A DNA stretch of 64,000 bases, taken from contig JABDGC010000004.1 in assembly GCA_013286215.1 (NCBI GenBank), forward strand, positions 1 through 64,000, in the 5' to 3' direction. The position numbers and the translations under genes were made by a program. The stretch comes from Gammaproteobacteria bacterium. Lineage in GTDB: Bacteria; Pseudomonadota; Gammaproteobacteria; DSM-16500. Of this stretch, positions 47,386-56,442 are shown in pieces (within the stretch, counting starts at the first letter, position 1; each line of letters opens with the position of its first letter). The notes below the pieces were generated by a model. That model saw only the letters and a list, made by a program, of their open reading frames with translations, searched no databases and was not told the DNA's origin.

Positions 47386-47760
47386 TCAAGTCAGGATTAA
47401 AGCGGCTACCACGTCTCGATTTTCCGAGGTTAGTGCATTGTAAGTTCTGCACGCCGCGGCTGTATCCATCACCTCTACCCCAATTCCTTGATTCAAAAGT
47501 TCGCCATAAATTTCCAGGGGAATAAATTGCTGCGTTTTGCCTGTGCCGATCAGCAAAATGGTCGGTTTTAGCGCGACCGCCGGCGCCAGAGCTTCGCGCG
47601 TGATTTCAGCGGCCTGCGTCGGTGGCCAGTTTTCGATGAGTTGCTGTGCGGAGAGGATCAGGCTTTGATTCAGGATTTTATCGTTTATTTGAATTTGCCC
47701 GGGTTTAAAGCCGCGAATTTGATAGTTCGCCTGATTATTGTCGAGAGAAAATGAAGTCAT
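47386..47760 (-). CDS. Mth938-like domain protein
   Basis: 124 residues, the usual length of the Mth938/NDUFAF3-like family (DUF498). IRGFKPGQIQINDKILNQSL, then PTILLIGTGKTQQFIP and GVEVMDTAAACRTYNALTSE are the conserved stretches. In eukaryotes the relative assists respiratory complex I assembly; the bacterial role is not established. It is divergent from the ankyrin gene. Confidence 0.9.
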   Translation of the reverse strand: MTSFSLDNNQANYQIRGFKPGQIQINDKILNQSLILSAQQLIENWPPTQAAEITREALAPAVALKPTILLIGTGKTQQFIPLEIYGELLNQGIGVEVMDTAAACRTYNALTSENRDVVAALILT

Positions 47761-47904
47761 GCTTGTTATCCTTGATGTCTATCCGCAGTGGCAGTTTACA
47801 AGGTTTGATGGAGGTTGTCATGAAGAGGCAGATTGAATATACTATCTATCCGAGGGTTGTAGCAAAATGGATAGTCGTTAATGGACAACGATCGGGAGAC
47901 AAGG

Positions 47905-48516
47905 ATGAGCGAGTTCAGTTCTGCGGTTGCAACGATGCAACCTTTGCGTCAAGCGGCATATGAAGGTAATTTTCCGGAAGTAAAAAGATGGTGTAAGGTA
48001 GAAGGGGCTGATGTCAACGAGCCGGGCCGGAAGTCGGGTAGAACAGCACTTCACTGGGGCGCCTTCGTTGCAAGTAATAAAATAGTCAGCTATCTCCTCA
48101 ATGCCAAAGGAGCTGAAGTTAACGCTCCTGATGCTCATTTAGACACCCCTCTTCATTTGGCCACTCAATCACCAACTCAATTTTTGCAGCAGAAACTGGT
48201 CGTGATTGAAACGCTGCTGGCTCATGGGGCAAATCCCATTTTGCCAAACAAGGAAGGCCAGACGCCGCTGATGAATCTGATCTGTCTCAGAGAAAATATT
48301 CCTCCGAGTCATTATTTTCAGCGGAAAAACATTGATGCCGTGATCAGGCGAATCAAGGAAAATATCTACCAAAATACCCAGCAGCCTGTTGCGATCTATC
48401 CGAATGGGCAGGTCGTTGTTGATGCCAGGGCTTATAATCCCCCTGTTCCGGCAGTGAGCAGCCTCTATATTCCCAAGCCCGGTCCTTTAGCGACAACGGC
48501 GCTGCGTTATCGTTGA
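47905..48516 (+). CDS. ankyrin-repeat protein
   Basis: 203 residues from the ATG at 47905, with GGGAG six bases upstream; an ATG at 47881 is in frame. At least three ankyrin repeats: QPLRQAAYEGNFPEVKRW, GRTALHWGAFVASNKIVSYL with GAEVNAPDAHLDTPLHLATQ, and GANPILPNKEGQTPLMNLI. The C-terminal ~45 residues are Pro/Tyr-rich. Ankyrin proteins are frequent Dot/Icm effectors in Legionellales; secretion here is not shown. Confidence 0.85.
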   Translation: MSEFSSAVATMQPLRQAAYEGNFPEVKRWCKVEGADVNEPGRKSGRTALHWGAFVASNKIVSYLLNAKGAEVNAPDAHLDTPLHLATQSPTQFLQQKLVVIETLLAHGANPILPNKEGQTPLMNLICLRENIPPSHYFQRKNIDAVIRRIKENIYQNTQQPVAIYPNGQVVVDARAYNPPVPAVSSLYIPKPGPLATTALRYR

Positions 48517-48562
48517 TCTTAAGAAAGGTTGGTCGAGGGGCTTAACTTCTCTGCAGGGGAGA

Positions 48563-48590
48563 GAGATCCTTCGCTGCGCTCAGGATGACA
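48563..48590. repeat. family C repeat fragment
   Basis: GAGATCCTTCGCTGCGCTCA continuing to GGATGACA is identical to one arm of the inverted repeat at 54126-54152. Confidence 0.65.
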
Positions 48591-48608
48591 GGATACTGTA
48601 CAGAGGGG

Positions 48609-48779
48609 TTTGCTTAAAAACTTCTTAATGGGTGCAAACTTAATAAAGCTTTGCTTAAAAACCTCTTAATAGGTGCAAACTTAATAAAGCTTTGCTTAAA
48701 AATCTCTTAATGGGTGCAAACTTAAAAGCTTTGCTTAAAAACCCCTTAGTGAATGCAAACTTAAGCTTTGCTTAAGCCT
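48609..48779. repeat. tandem repeat, four units of 37-41 bp
   Basis: Units begin TTTGCTTAAAAA at 48609, 48650, 48691 and 48730, with a partial fifth at 48767. Lengths are 41, 41, 39 and 37. Each ends near GTGCAAACTTAA, and AAGCTT joins the units. There is no coding sequence across it. It starts 92 bases after the ankyrin gene and lies about 200 bases before metK. Confidence 0.9.
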
Positions 48780-48880
48780 AGCTATAGAAACCAGTGAGCA
48801 ACTATTTTTCTCGCTAAAATCGTAGTATTATTTCGCTCTATTGTACCTGTTCGGTAGAGGCTAAACTGGGTTTTTACCTC

Positions 48881-48950
48881 CTTCCCCGAGCCTCTTCTTC
48901 TACGCTTTGCGTGAAGGAAGGGGAATAGGGAGGGGGGACCGAATATTGAC
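48881..48950. repeat. MITE-like repeat, family B remnant
   Basis: An imperfect hairpin (CTTCTTCTACGC with GCGTGAAGGAAG) precedes GGACCGAATATTGACG, the right end of family B. A matching left end, TACCTGTTCGGTAGA at 48844, is degraded. Confidence 0.5.
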
Positions 48951-48984
48951 GTTCTATTTCATAGCCATTTAAGGAAAGCGAAAT

Positions 48985-50139
48985 ATGCAAAATGAATTTC
49001 TTTTTACCTCAGAATCGGTCTCCGAAGGCCACCCGGATAAAATTGCGGACCAGATTTCGGATGCCATTTTAGACGCCATGATTGAAAAAGATAAACGGGC
49101 CCGTGTCGCTTGTGAAACCTTTGTTAAAACCGGCATGGTTTTAGTCGGCGGTGAAGTGACTACCTCGGCCTGGGTCGATGTGGAGCAAATCGCACGCAAC
49201 GTGGTGCGCGATATCGGCTACGATAGTTCTGAAATGGGCTTTGACTGGGCTTCCTGCGCTGTGATGTCAGCCATTGGCAAGCAATCCGTCGATATTGCCC
49301 AAGGCGTGGACCGAGAAAAAACCGAAGAGCAGGGCGCCGGCGACCAAGGGCTCATGTTTGGTTATGCCAGCAATGAAACGCCCGGTCTCATGCCAGCTCC
49401 TATTTTTTATGCGCATGAACTGGTCAAGCGTCAGTCGCAACTCCGCAAAAAGGGTGTTTTGAAATGGCTGCGCCCCGATGCCAAGAGTCAAATCACCTTC
49501 CGTTATCTGGATAATAAGCCGGTGGGGGTGCAAACCGTGGTGCTTTCGACGCAGCATCATCCCGATATCAGCCATGCGGATTTACAAGAGGCCGTCATCG
49601 AAGAAATCATTAAGCCCGTTTTGCCCGAAGAGTGGATGACGAAGGACACCCGCTATTTGGTCAACCCTACCGGACGTTTTGTCATCGGTGGTCCTTTAGG
49701 TGATTGTGGTTTGACGGGCCGCAAGATCATTGTGGATACCTATGGCGGTATGGCCCGTCACGGCGGCGGTTGTTTCTCCGGTAAGGATCCCTCCAAGGTC
49801 GACCGTTCTGCCGCTTATGCCTGCCGGTATGTCGCAAAAAACCTCGTGGCCGCCGGTATTGCGGATCGTTGCGAAATTCAAATCTCTTATGCGATTGGTG
49901 TCGCCGAGCCAACCTCCATTCACGTTGATACTTTTGGTACGGGGAAGCTGCCGAATCATGAAATTATTAAATTAATTCGCCAACATTTTGATTTGCGCCC
50001 CTATGGCATCATTAAAATGCTGGACCTTCTGCGTCCCCTTTACCGCCAGACGGCGGCTTACGGTCATTTTGGCCGGGATGATTTGGATGTCAGCTGGGAA
50101 AGTATTGATAAGGCGAATATGTTGTTGAAAGCGGCCTAA
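48985..50139 (+). CDS. metK: S-adenosylmethionine synthase
   Basis: 384 residues. The start [20 protein letters not shown] carries the ATP-binding [17 protein letters not shown] is the methionine/ATP loop and [18 protein letters not shown] the phosphate loop. It makes SAM from methionine and ATP. It is followed by metH and metF, forming a methyl-cycle neighbourhood, though each gene is separated by repeat-bearing gaps. Confidence 0.98.
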   Translation: MQNEFLFTSESVSEGHPDKIADQISDAILDAMIEKDKRARVACETFVKTGMVLVGGEVTTSAWVDVEQIARNVVRDIGYDSSEMGFDWASCAVMSAIGKQSVDIAQGVDREKTEEQGAGDQGLMFGYASNETPGLMPAPIFYAHELVKRQSQLRKKGVLKWLRPDAKSQITFRYLDNKPVGVQTVVLSTQHHPDISHADLQEAVIEEIIKPVLPEEWMTKDTRYLVNPTGRFVIGGPLGDCGLTGRKIIVDTYGGMARHGGGCFSGKDPSKVDRSAAYACRYVAKNLVAAGIADRCEIQISYAIGVAEPTSIHVDTFGTGKLPNHEIIKLIRQHFDLRPYGIIKMLDLLRPLYRQTAAYGHFGRDDLDVSWESIDKANMLLKAA

Positions 50140-50165
50140 GCTTCCTTCGCCTTCACTTTTGTGGG

Positions 50166-50266
50166 GGCGTTGTTGAATAAAGCGGATTTCCCGTTAAAGT
50201 CCCCTCTCCTCCACGCTTTTTGTGGAGGAGAGGGCTTGTACAAAATATGTTTTATTCAACAACGCC
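50166..50266. mobile_element. MITE-like element, family A, full copy
   Basis: Perfect terminal inverted repeats GGCGTTGTTGAATAAA (50166-50181) and TTTATTCAACAACGCC (50251-50266) enclose a perfect 13-bp hairpin (50202-50214 with 50222-50234). It is 101 bases long without coding capacity. It is the most complete member of a family with parts at 29563, 38667, 45848, 55120-55345 and perhaps 32956. It sits between metK and metH. Confidence 0.8.
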
Positions 50267-50328
50267 TGCTCTTTGTGGAGTGGCAGTTTTTTTAATTTTA
50301 AGAATTTAACGAATCGATTACACCCAAA

Positions 50329-53300
50329 ATGACCCAGCAACAGAAAGTAAACCTAGAGCAACTCCTGCAAGAACGCATCCTCCTGCTTGACGGCGGCATG
50401 GGCACGATGATTCAGCGTCATCACTTGCAGGAAAGTGATTATCGTGGCCAGCGCTTTTGCGATTTTGCGCACGATTTAAAAGGCAATAATGATTTGCTCT
50501 GTCTCACCCAGCCTCACTTGATCGCGGATATTCACCGGGCTTATCTGGAGGCTGGCGCCGATCTGATCGAAACCAATAGTTTTAATTCCACTGCCATCTC
50601 CTTGGCCGATTACAATATGTCGGATTTGGCCTATGAATTGAATTTTGCCGCGGCCCAATTAGCCCACCAAGCGGCTAACGAATTTACACGGAAAACACCG
50701 GCTAAACCCCGTTTTGTGGTCGGCATTCTGGGCCCGACCAATCGCACGGCTTCCTTGTCACCGGATGTGAATGATCCAGGTTTCCGTAATGTCAGCTTTG
50801 ATGATTTGGTGAAGGCCTACTCCGAAGCCATTCGCGGCTTGGTTGACGGCCAAGCCGATATTCTGATGATCGAAACCATTTTCGACACCCTCAATTGCAA
50901 GGCTGCGATTTTTGCCGTGGAGAAGTATTTTGCGGAGCGGCAACTGCGTTTGCCCCTGATGATCTCCGGAACCATCACCGACGCCAGCGGCCGTACCTTG
51001 TCAGGACAAACCACCGCGGCTTTTTGGAATTCGGTCAGCCATGCCAGGCCGCTGAGTATCGGTTTGAACTGCGCCCTTGGCGCTGCGGCGCTGCGGCCTT
51101 ATATCCAGGAATTGGCGAAGATCGCGGAGACTTACACCAGCTTGCACGCCAATGCTGGTTTGCCCAATGCTTTTGGTGAATATGACGAGTCGCCAGAAAC
51201 CATGGCGGCCATCGTGCAAGAGTTTGCGGACAGCGGCTTCCTGAATATTGTCGGGGGTTGCTGTGGCACCACGCCGGCGCATATCCGCGCTGTGGCGGAA
51301 GCCGTAAAAGACCAGGCGCCGCGTTCCCGGCCAAGGCTTCCCAAAGCTTGCCGGCTGAGTGGCCTGGAGCCTTTAACCATCGACTCCCAATCCCTTTTTG
51401 TAAACGTTGGCGAACGCACCAATGTGACCGGCTCCCTGCGCTTTGCCGAGTTGATTCGCAGCGAAAACTATGCCACGGCGCTTGAGGTCGCACGCGAGCA
51501 AGTTCTAAATGGTGCCCAGATCATCGACGTTAACATGGATGAAGGCATGTTGGACGCTGAAGCGGCCATGGTGAAATTTTTAAATTTAATGGCTTCCGAG
51601 CCAGACATTGCCCGCGTGCCGGTGATGATTGATTCTTCGAAATGGTCGGTCATTGAGGCTGGGTTAAAATGCATTCAAGGCAAGGGCATTATCAATTCGA
51701 TCAGTCTCAAGGATGGCGAAGCCGCTTTTATCGAAAAAGCCCGTCTCGCTCGTTGTTATGGTGCGGCAGTGGTTGTCATGGCCTTTGACGAAACCGGACA
51801 GGCCGACACCGAGGATCGCAAGGTGGCCATTTGCACCCGCTCCTATGAATTGCTCGTGAAGCAGGTTGGCTTTCCGCCAGAAGACATTATTTTTGATCCC
51901 AATATCTTTGCCGTGGCCACGGGCATCGAAGAGCACAACAACTACGGCATGGATTTTATCAACGCCACCCGGCGCATTAAGGCAACCCTGCCCTACGCCT
52001 TGATTAGCGGCGGTGTCAGCAACGTTTCCTTTGCTTTTCGCGGTAATAACCCCATTCGCGAGGCGATTCACGCGGTTTTCCTCTATCACGCTATCCGTGC
52101 CGGCATGACCATGGGCATTGTCAATGCTGGCAGCCTGGCCATTTATGAAGATATTCCAAAAGAACTGCTGCTCCGCGTCGAAGACGTGATTTTGAACCGC
52201 CGACCGGATGCAACCGACCGTTTGCTGGAAATCGCGGACTCGGTGAAGGGCCAAGCCAAGGCTAAAACGGAAGATTTAAGCTGGCGGGAAAAGCCGGTGA
52301 CGGAGCGTCTCGCGCATGCCTTGGTGATTGGGAATAACGCGTTTATCACCGAAGATGCGGAAGCAGCCCGCCAAAGCTTGGGCAGCCCGCTGCGGGTCAT
52401 TGAAGGGCCGTTAATGGACGGCATGAATATTGTCGGCGATTTATTCGGCGCCGGTAAAATGTTTTTGCCCCAGGTCGTCAAGAGTGCGCGCGTGATGAAG
52501 CAGGCCGTGGCTTATCTGCTGCCTTTTCTCGAAGCTGAAACCAGCGGGAAACAACAGCACAAGGGCAAGATTTTAATGGCCACGGTCAAAGGCGATGTGC
52601 ATGACATTGGCAAAAATATCGTCGGCGTGGTTTTGCGCTGCAATAACTACGATGTTCTGGACCTGGGCGTCATGGTGCCCTGTGAAAAAATTCTCGAAAC
52701 GGCGCGGCAGGAAAAGGTGGATATCATCGGTTTGAGCGGACTGATTACGCCCTCGCTGGAAGAAATGGTCCACGTTGCGCAGGAAATGCAGCGACAGCAG
52801 TTTGGCATCCCCTTGTTGATCGGCGGCGCGACGACTTCTCGCGCCCATACAGCTATCAAGATTGAGCAGCACTATTCTGGAGCGACGGTCCATGTGGTGG
52901 ATGCTTCACGGGCGGTCGGTGTTGCCTCTCAATTATTGAGCGAAGACCATCGGACGGCGTTTATTCAAACCACGCGGGCAGAATATAGCAAGCTGCGGGA
53001 ACGTCATAAAAATAAGAAATCTGAAAATGAAATGCTTTCCCTCGAAGCAGCGCGTCAAAATAAATTATCCCTGAGCTGGGAAGGCTATTTGCCGCCGAAA
53101 CCGGCTTGTCTGGGCCTGCAAACGCTGCGGGATTACCCCTTAACGGCTTTAATCCCTTACATCGACTGGTCACCCTTCTTTCAAGCCTGGGAGCTGGCGG
53201 GCTCTTATCCTAAAATTTTGCAAGATCCGGTGGTGGGTCCGGCGGCCCAGAGTTTATTCGCCGATGCAAAGATCATGCTGCATAAAATCATCGAGGAAAA

Positions 53301-54015
53301 ATGGCTGCGGGCGAACGGTGTCTTCGGCTTTTTCCCCGCCAACAGTGTTGGCGACAGCTTGGAACTCTATGCCGACGAAAGTCGGAAAGAGGTCGTGGCT
53401 ATTTTCCACATGCTGCGCCAGCAGACTCGGAAGCCCAAGGACAAGTATAACCTTTGTCTCGCCGACTTTGTGGCGCCGAAAGCCTCTGGTCTTGCGGATT
53501 ATGTCGGAGGTTTCGCGGTGACTTCGGGAATGGAGTTGGACGAAAAAGTGCGTCAATTCGAGAAAGAGCACGATGAATACAGCAGTATCCTGCTAAAGGC
53601 CCTCGCTGACCGGCTGGCGGAAGCTTTTGCGGAGCATCTGCATGAGCGTGTGCGCAAAGAATATTGGGGTTATCAGACCGCTGAAGCCTTGAGCAACGAC
53701 GATTTGATTGCGGAAAAATACCAGGGGATACGTCCCGCTCCGGGCTATCCAGCCTGTCCGGATCATACTGAAAAGCCTTTGTTGTTTACGCTGCTGGATG
53801 CCCCGCGGCAAGCGGGAATGGTCTTGACCGAAAACTTCGCTATGCTGCCAGCTTCTTCGGTCAGCGGCTTTTATTTCTCCCACCCGCAGTCGCAGTATTT
53901 CGGCGTGGGCAAGCTTGGCCAAGACCAGGTGGAGGATTATGCAAAGCGCAAGGAAATGGATTTGGACCGTGTAAAGCGCTGGCTAGCTCCGAATTTAATG
54001 GAGTATGGAGTTTAG
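50329..54015 (+). CDS. metH: cobalamin-dependent methionine synthase
   Basis: 1228 residues, full length. Homocysteine domain with [15 protein letters not shown] and the zinc site [11 protein letters not shown]. Pterin domain with [11 protein letters not shown]. Cobalamin domain with the His-on loop [11 protein letters not shown] and [12 protein letters not shown]-terminal activation domain with [32 protein letters not shown] and [10 protein letters not shown]. It transfers methyl from methyl-tetrahydrofolate to homocysteine. No cobalamin riboswitch was recognised in the upstream gap, which holds the MITE. metF lies downstream. Confidence 0.98.
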   Translation: MTQQQKVNLEQLLQERILLLDGGMGTMIQRHHLQESDYRGQRFCDFAHDLKGNNDLLCLTQPHLIADIHRAYLEAGADLIETNSFNSTAISLADYNMSDLAYELNFAAAQLAHQAANEFTRKTPAKPRFVVGILGPTNRTASLSPDVNDPGFRNVSFDDLVKAYSEAIRGLVDGQADILMIETIFDTLNCKAAIFAVEKYFAERQLRLPLMISGTITDASGRTLSGQTTAAFWNSVSHARPLSIGLNCALGAAALRPYIQELAKIAETYTSLHANAGLPNAFGEYDESPETMAAIVQEFADSGFLNIVGGCCGTTPAHIRAVAEAVKDQAPRSRPRLPKACRLSGLEPLTIDSQSLFVNVGERTNVTGSLRFAELIRSENYATALEVAREQVLNGAQIIDVNMDEGMLDAEAAMVKFLNLMASEPDIARVPVMIDSSKWSVIEAGLKCIQGKGIINSISLKDGEAAFIEKARLARCYGAAVVVMAFDETGQADTEDRKVAICTRSYELLVKQVGFPPEDIIFDPNIFAVATGIEEHNNYGMDFINATRRIKATLPYALISGGVSNVSFAFRGNNPIREAIHAVFLYHAIRAGMTMGIVNAGSLAIYEDIPKELLLRVEDVILNRRPDATDRLLEIADSVKGQAKAKTEDLSWREKPVTERLAHALVIGNNAFITEDAEAARQSLGSPLRVIEGPLMDGMNIVGDLFGAGKMFLPQVVKSARVMKQAVAYLLPFLEAETSGKQQHKGKILMATVKGDVHDIGKNIVGVVLRCNNYDVLDLGVMVPCEKILETARQEKVDIIGLSGLITPSLEEMVHVAQEMQRQQFGIPLLIGGATTSRAHTAIKIEQHYSGATVHVVDASRAVGVASQLLSEDHRTAFIQTTRAEYSKLRERHKNKKSENEMLSLEAARQNKLSLSWEGYLPPKPACLGLQTLRDYPLTALIPYIDWSPFFQAWELAGSYPKILQDPVVGPAAQSLFADAKIMLHKIIEEKWLRANGVFGFFPANSVGDSLELYADESRKEVVAIFHMLRQQTRKPKDKYNLCLADFVAPKASGLADYVGGFAVTSGMELDEKVRQFEKEHDEYSSILLKALADRLAEAFAEHLHERVRKEYWGYQTAEALSNDDLIAEKYQGIRPAPGYPACPDHTEKPLLFTLLDAPRQAGMVLTENFAMLPASSVSGFYFSHPQSQYFGVGKLGQDQVEDYAKRKEMDLDRVKRWLAPNLMEYGV

Positions 54016-54082
54016 GGCAGTCAGTGTCCGCTTGATTTTGTCCTCCTGAGCGTAGCCCCTGTCCTCCTGAGCGCAGCCCTTG

Positions 54083-54151
54083 TCATCCTGAGCGCAGCGA
54101 AGGATCTCCTTGTTGCAGAGGGAGTGAGATCCTTCGCTGCGCTCAGGATGA
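54083..54151. repeat. family C inverted repeat
   Basis: A perfect 26-bp inverted repeat: left arm 54083-54108 (TCATCCTGAGCGCAGCGAAG onward) and right arm 54126-54151, loop 17 bases. Two degenerate tandem copies of the CCTGAGCGCAGCC unit precede it (54040-54080). Fragments occur at 42867 and 48563. The hairpin could end metH transcription. Confidence 0.85.
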
Positions 54152-54228
54152 CAGAATCAAGTTGACAATGTCCTAGCTTAATATAATGTTAAATTTTTCA
54201 GTCACAGATCGAAAAGGTTCAACGATTC

Positions 54229-55110
54229 ATGAAAGCAACATCTGACTTCAGCATCAGCTTTGAGTTTTTTCCTCCCAAATCCCTGGAGGGGAAGGAGAAA
54301 CTCTCTAGCACGGCCGCGCGCTTGGCGGAAGTTTCGCCGCAATTTTTTTCTGTGACCTTCGGGGCCGGAGGCTCGACGCGCGAGGGGACAATCGAGACGG
54401 TTAGCAGTCTGAAGGTGCACACCGCGATCCCAGTTGCGCCTCACCTGGCTTGCATTGGCGCCAGTCGTGAAGAGATGGCTGCAATGATACGCCACTATCA
54501 GACGCTCGGCATCCAGCGTTTGGTGGCCTTGCGCGGTGATCTGCCTTCGGGTATGGGGCAAAGCGGTGAATTTCGCTATGCCAGTGAGCTGGTCGAGTTC
54601 ATTCGGGAAACCACCGGCGATCATTTTCACATCGAGGTCGCAGCTTATCCGGAATTTCATCCCCAGGCCAGGAATGCCCCCAACGATGTTTTGAACCTGA
54701 AGAAAAAAATAGAGGCCGGCGCCAACAGCGCCATTACTCAATATTTCTTTAATCCCGATGCTTATTTTAATTTCCTCGATTATTGCGCGGAGTTTGGCGT
54801 CACGCTTCCCATTATCCCCGGCATTATGCCGATTGCTCAATTTAGCAAGTTGCAGCATTTTTCAAATCTTTGCGGCGCGGAAATTCCACGCTGGATCAGC
54901 GAGCGTTTTGCAGCTTATGCGGATGATCCGGAGTCTGCTCGAAAATTTGGTTTCGAAGTGGTCCACGAACTTTGTCGGCAACTCATTGCCGGCGGAGCGC
55001 CGGGGCTGCATTTTTATACATTGAATCACGATGAAATCTGTTTAGAGCTGTTGAGAGAGCTTGATTTACCAAGCCGCACGGGTGAAATTTCAAGGCTTAA
55101 AGTATTATAG
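54229..55110 (+). CDS. metF: 5,10-methylenetetrahydrofolate reductase
   Basis: 293 residues. SFEFFPPKSLEGKEKL near residue 10 with the catalytic Glu, FSVTFGAGGSTREGT, ALRGDLPSGMG and EVAAYPEFHPQA are the FAD- and folate-binding signatures. NSAITQYFFNPDAYFNF and PGIMPIAQF follow. It feeds methyl-THF to MetH. It stands 213 bases downstream of metH, so it probably has its own promoter. Confidence 0.97.
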   Translation: MKATSDFSISFEFFPPKSLEGKEKLSSTAARLAEVSPQFFSVTFGAGGSTREGTIETVSSLKVHTAIPVAPHLACIGASREEMAAMIRHYQTLGIQRLVALRGDLPSGMGQSGEFRYASELVEFIRETTGDHFHIEVAAYPEFHPQARNAPNDVLNLKKKIEAGANSAITQYFFNPDAYFNFLDYCAEFGVTLPIIPGIMPIAQFSKLQHFSNLCGAEIPRWISERFAAYADDPESARKFGFEVVHELCRQLIAGGAPGLHFYTLNHDEICLELLRELDLPSRTGEISRLKVL

Positions 55111-55119
55111 GCAGCGTGA

Positions 55120-55345
55120 GCGGTGTTGAATAAATCGGTATATATTCGTTTCACCCCTCTATATCCCCCTTCCTCCACGCTTTTTGAGCGTTGATAAATA
55201 AAGCAGATTTTGTACAAGATCCTCTCCCCTCCACGTTCTTTGGGCGTTGTTGAGTAAAGCATATTTTGTACAAGACCCCCTTTCCTCCACTAAAGAGCGT
55301 GGAGGAAAGGGGACTTTTGCATTAAGATGGATTGATTCAACAATG
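55120..55345. repeat. nested cluster of MITE-like repeats (families A and B)
   Basis: The 318-base gap before the kinase gene has three family A starts (TGTTGAATAAA near 55125, GTTGATAAATAAAGC near 55190, GTTGTTGAGTAAAGC near 55246), a family B-like start near 55137-55155 (ATATATTCGTTTCACCCC), a complete hairpin (CCCTTTCCTCCAC with GTGGAGGAAAGGG) and a right end (GATTCAACAATGCC near 55333). Elements seem to have inserted into each other. Confidence 0.65.
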
Positions 55346-55428
55346 CCGGTGGGTTATATAAAAAATTAAATTGGTTTTTCCGCTCGTGGCGGCATAAAAT
55401 GCAGACTTTATGACAGGAAGTTTTTACT

Positions 55429-56442
55429 ATGAAAAAATTCCATGTGTATGCCATTGGCAATGCGTTGGTTGATATTGATTTTGAAGTGAGTGAAGAGACG
55501 TTGAAGCGCCTCCAAATTGATAAAGGCGTCATGACCTTAATCGACGAGGCCAAGCACCATCGCTTACTTGAAGAACTGGACGGCGTTAAACACTTGAAAA
55601 CCTGCGGCGGCTCTGCTGGCAACACCATCTATACGTTACAGCAGCTCGGCGCGAAAACCTTTTACTCCTGTAAGGTGGGCCCTGACGAAGCGGGGGATTT
55701 TTTTTATCAGGAATTGATTTTACAAGGCATCCAAACCAATTTACAGCAAGGGCACCGCGAAGGAACGACCGGAAAATGCATTGTTCTGGTGACGCCGGAC
55801 GCCGACCGCACGATGAACACCTTTCTAGGCGCCACCGCAGAGTTTTCCAAGGCCGAATTATCCGAGGTTGCGCTGCAAAATTCCGAATATCTTTATATTG
55901 AAGGCTACCTGGTGGCCTCGCCGCCGGGCTGTGAAGCGGCTATCATTGCCCGTCAGCTAGCTAAAAAACATCAGCTTAAAACCGCGCTCAGCCTTTCTGA
56001 CCCCAATATGGTGATCTATTTTAAAGAAGGCCTGTGCGCCATCATCGACGACCAGGTGGATATTTTATTCTGTAACGAACAAGAAGCCTTGCTGTTCACG
56101 CAAAAAGAAACACTGGCGGAAGCCCAGTCAGTTCTCAAGCAATATGCGCGCACCTTTGTGATTACCCTGGGCGGCGAGGGCGCCATCATTTTCGACGGCG
56201 AGCGTTTTTCCTTTATTAGTGCCTATAACGTGCCGGTGGTCGATACAGTCGGTGCCGGTGATGTTTTCGCCGGGGCTTTCCTCTATGCCATCACGCACGA
56301 CTACGATTATTTTGAGGCCGGCAATCTGGCCAGCTTCGCGGCGTCCAAAGTCGTTTCAAAATTTGGCTCGCGGCTGAATAAAGAGGAAATTGACCAGGTG
56401 CGCGCCAAGGTGCAGACGCCGGCGCAAGTTGAGTGCGCATGA
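55429..56442 (+). CDS. adenosine kinase-like PfkB-family sugar kinase
   Basis: 337 residues with AGGAAG upstream. The PfkB fold is clear: GNALVDIDFEVSE at the start, CGGSAGNTIYTLQQLG near residue 65, and the ATP/catalytic motif DTVGAGDVFAGAF near 266 with Asp as base. The close match of the N-terminus to adenosine kinases suggests adenosine salvage, fitting the methyl-cycle genes upstream. It overlaps the next gene by four bases (ATGA), which ties it to the LPS sugar locus as well. The substrate is therefore open. Confidence 0.85.
   Translation: MKKFHVYAIGNALVDIDFEVSEETLKRLQIDKGVMTLIDEAKHHRLLEELDGVKHLKTCGGSAGNTIYTLQQLGAKTFYSCKVGPDEAGDFFYQELILQGIQTNLQQGHREGTTGKCIVLVTPDADRTMNTFLGATAEFSKAELSEVALQNSEYLYIEGYLVASPPGCEAAIIARQLAKKHQLKTALSLSDPNMVIYFKEGLCAIIDDQVDILFCNEQEALLFTQKETLAEAQSVLKQYARTFVITLGGEGAIIFDGERFSFISAYNVPVVDTVGAGDVFAGAFLYAITHDYDYFEAGNLASFAASKVVSKFGSRLNKEEIDQVRAKVQTPAQVECA

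Larger units (their letters stand above)
48517..48984. other. 468-base repeat-rich region before metK
   Basis: No gene. It contains a family C fragment (48563-48590), a four-copy tandem repeat (48609-48779) and a family B remnant ending at 48950. The metK promoter should lie between 48780 and 48960; no clear MetJ-type box (AGACGTCT) is seen. Confidence 0.6.

Noticed and set aside
47751-47963. Small + strand gene between the Mth938-like and ankyrin genes
   Set aside because: It overlaps the ankyrin start in another frame, has no ribosome site, and its sequence is not protein-like.
48609-48779. CRISPR array
   Set aside because: Units are contiguous with no unique spacers, and no cas genes are nearby; it is a plain tandem repeat.
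50161-50275. Target duplication around the full family A element
   Set aside because: CTTTGTGG-like words occur on both sides but not directly next to the element ends, so no duplication can be claimed.
50140-50328. Cobalamin or SAM riboswitch before metH
   Set aside because: No B12-box-like sequence was seen; the structure there is explained by the MITE.
54202-54858. 218-codon minus-strand frame
   Set aside because: It lies antisense within metF, which is clearly real.
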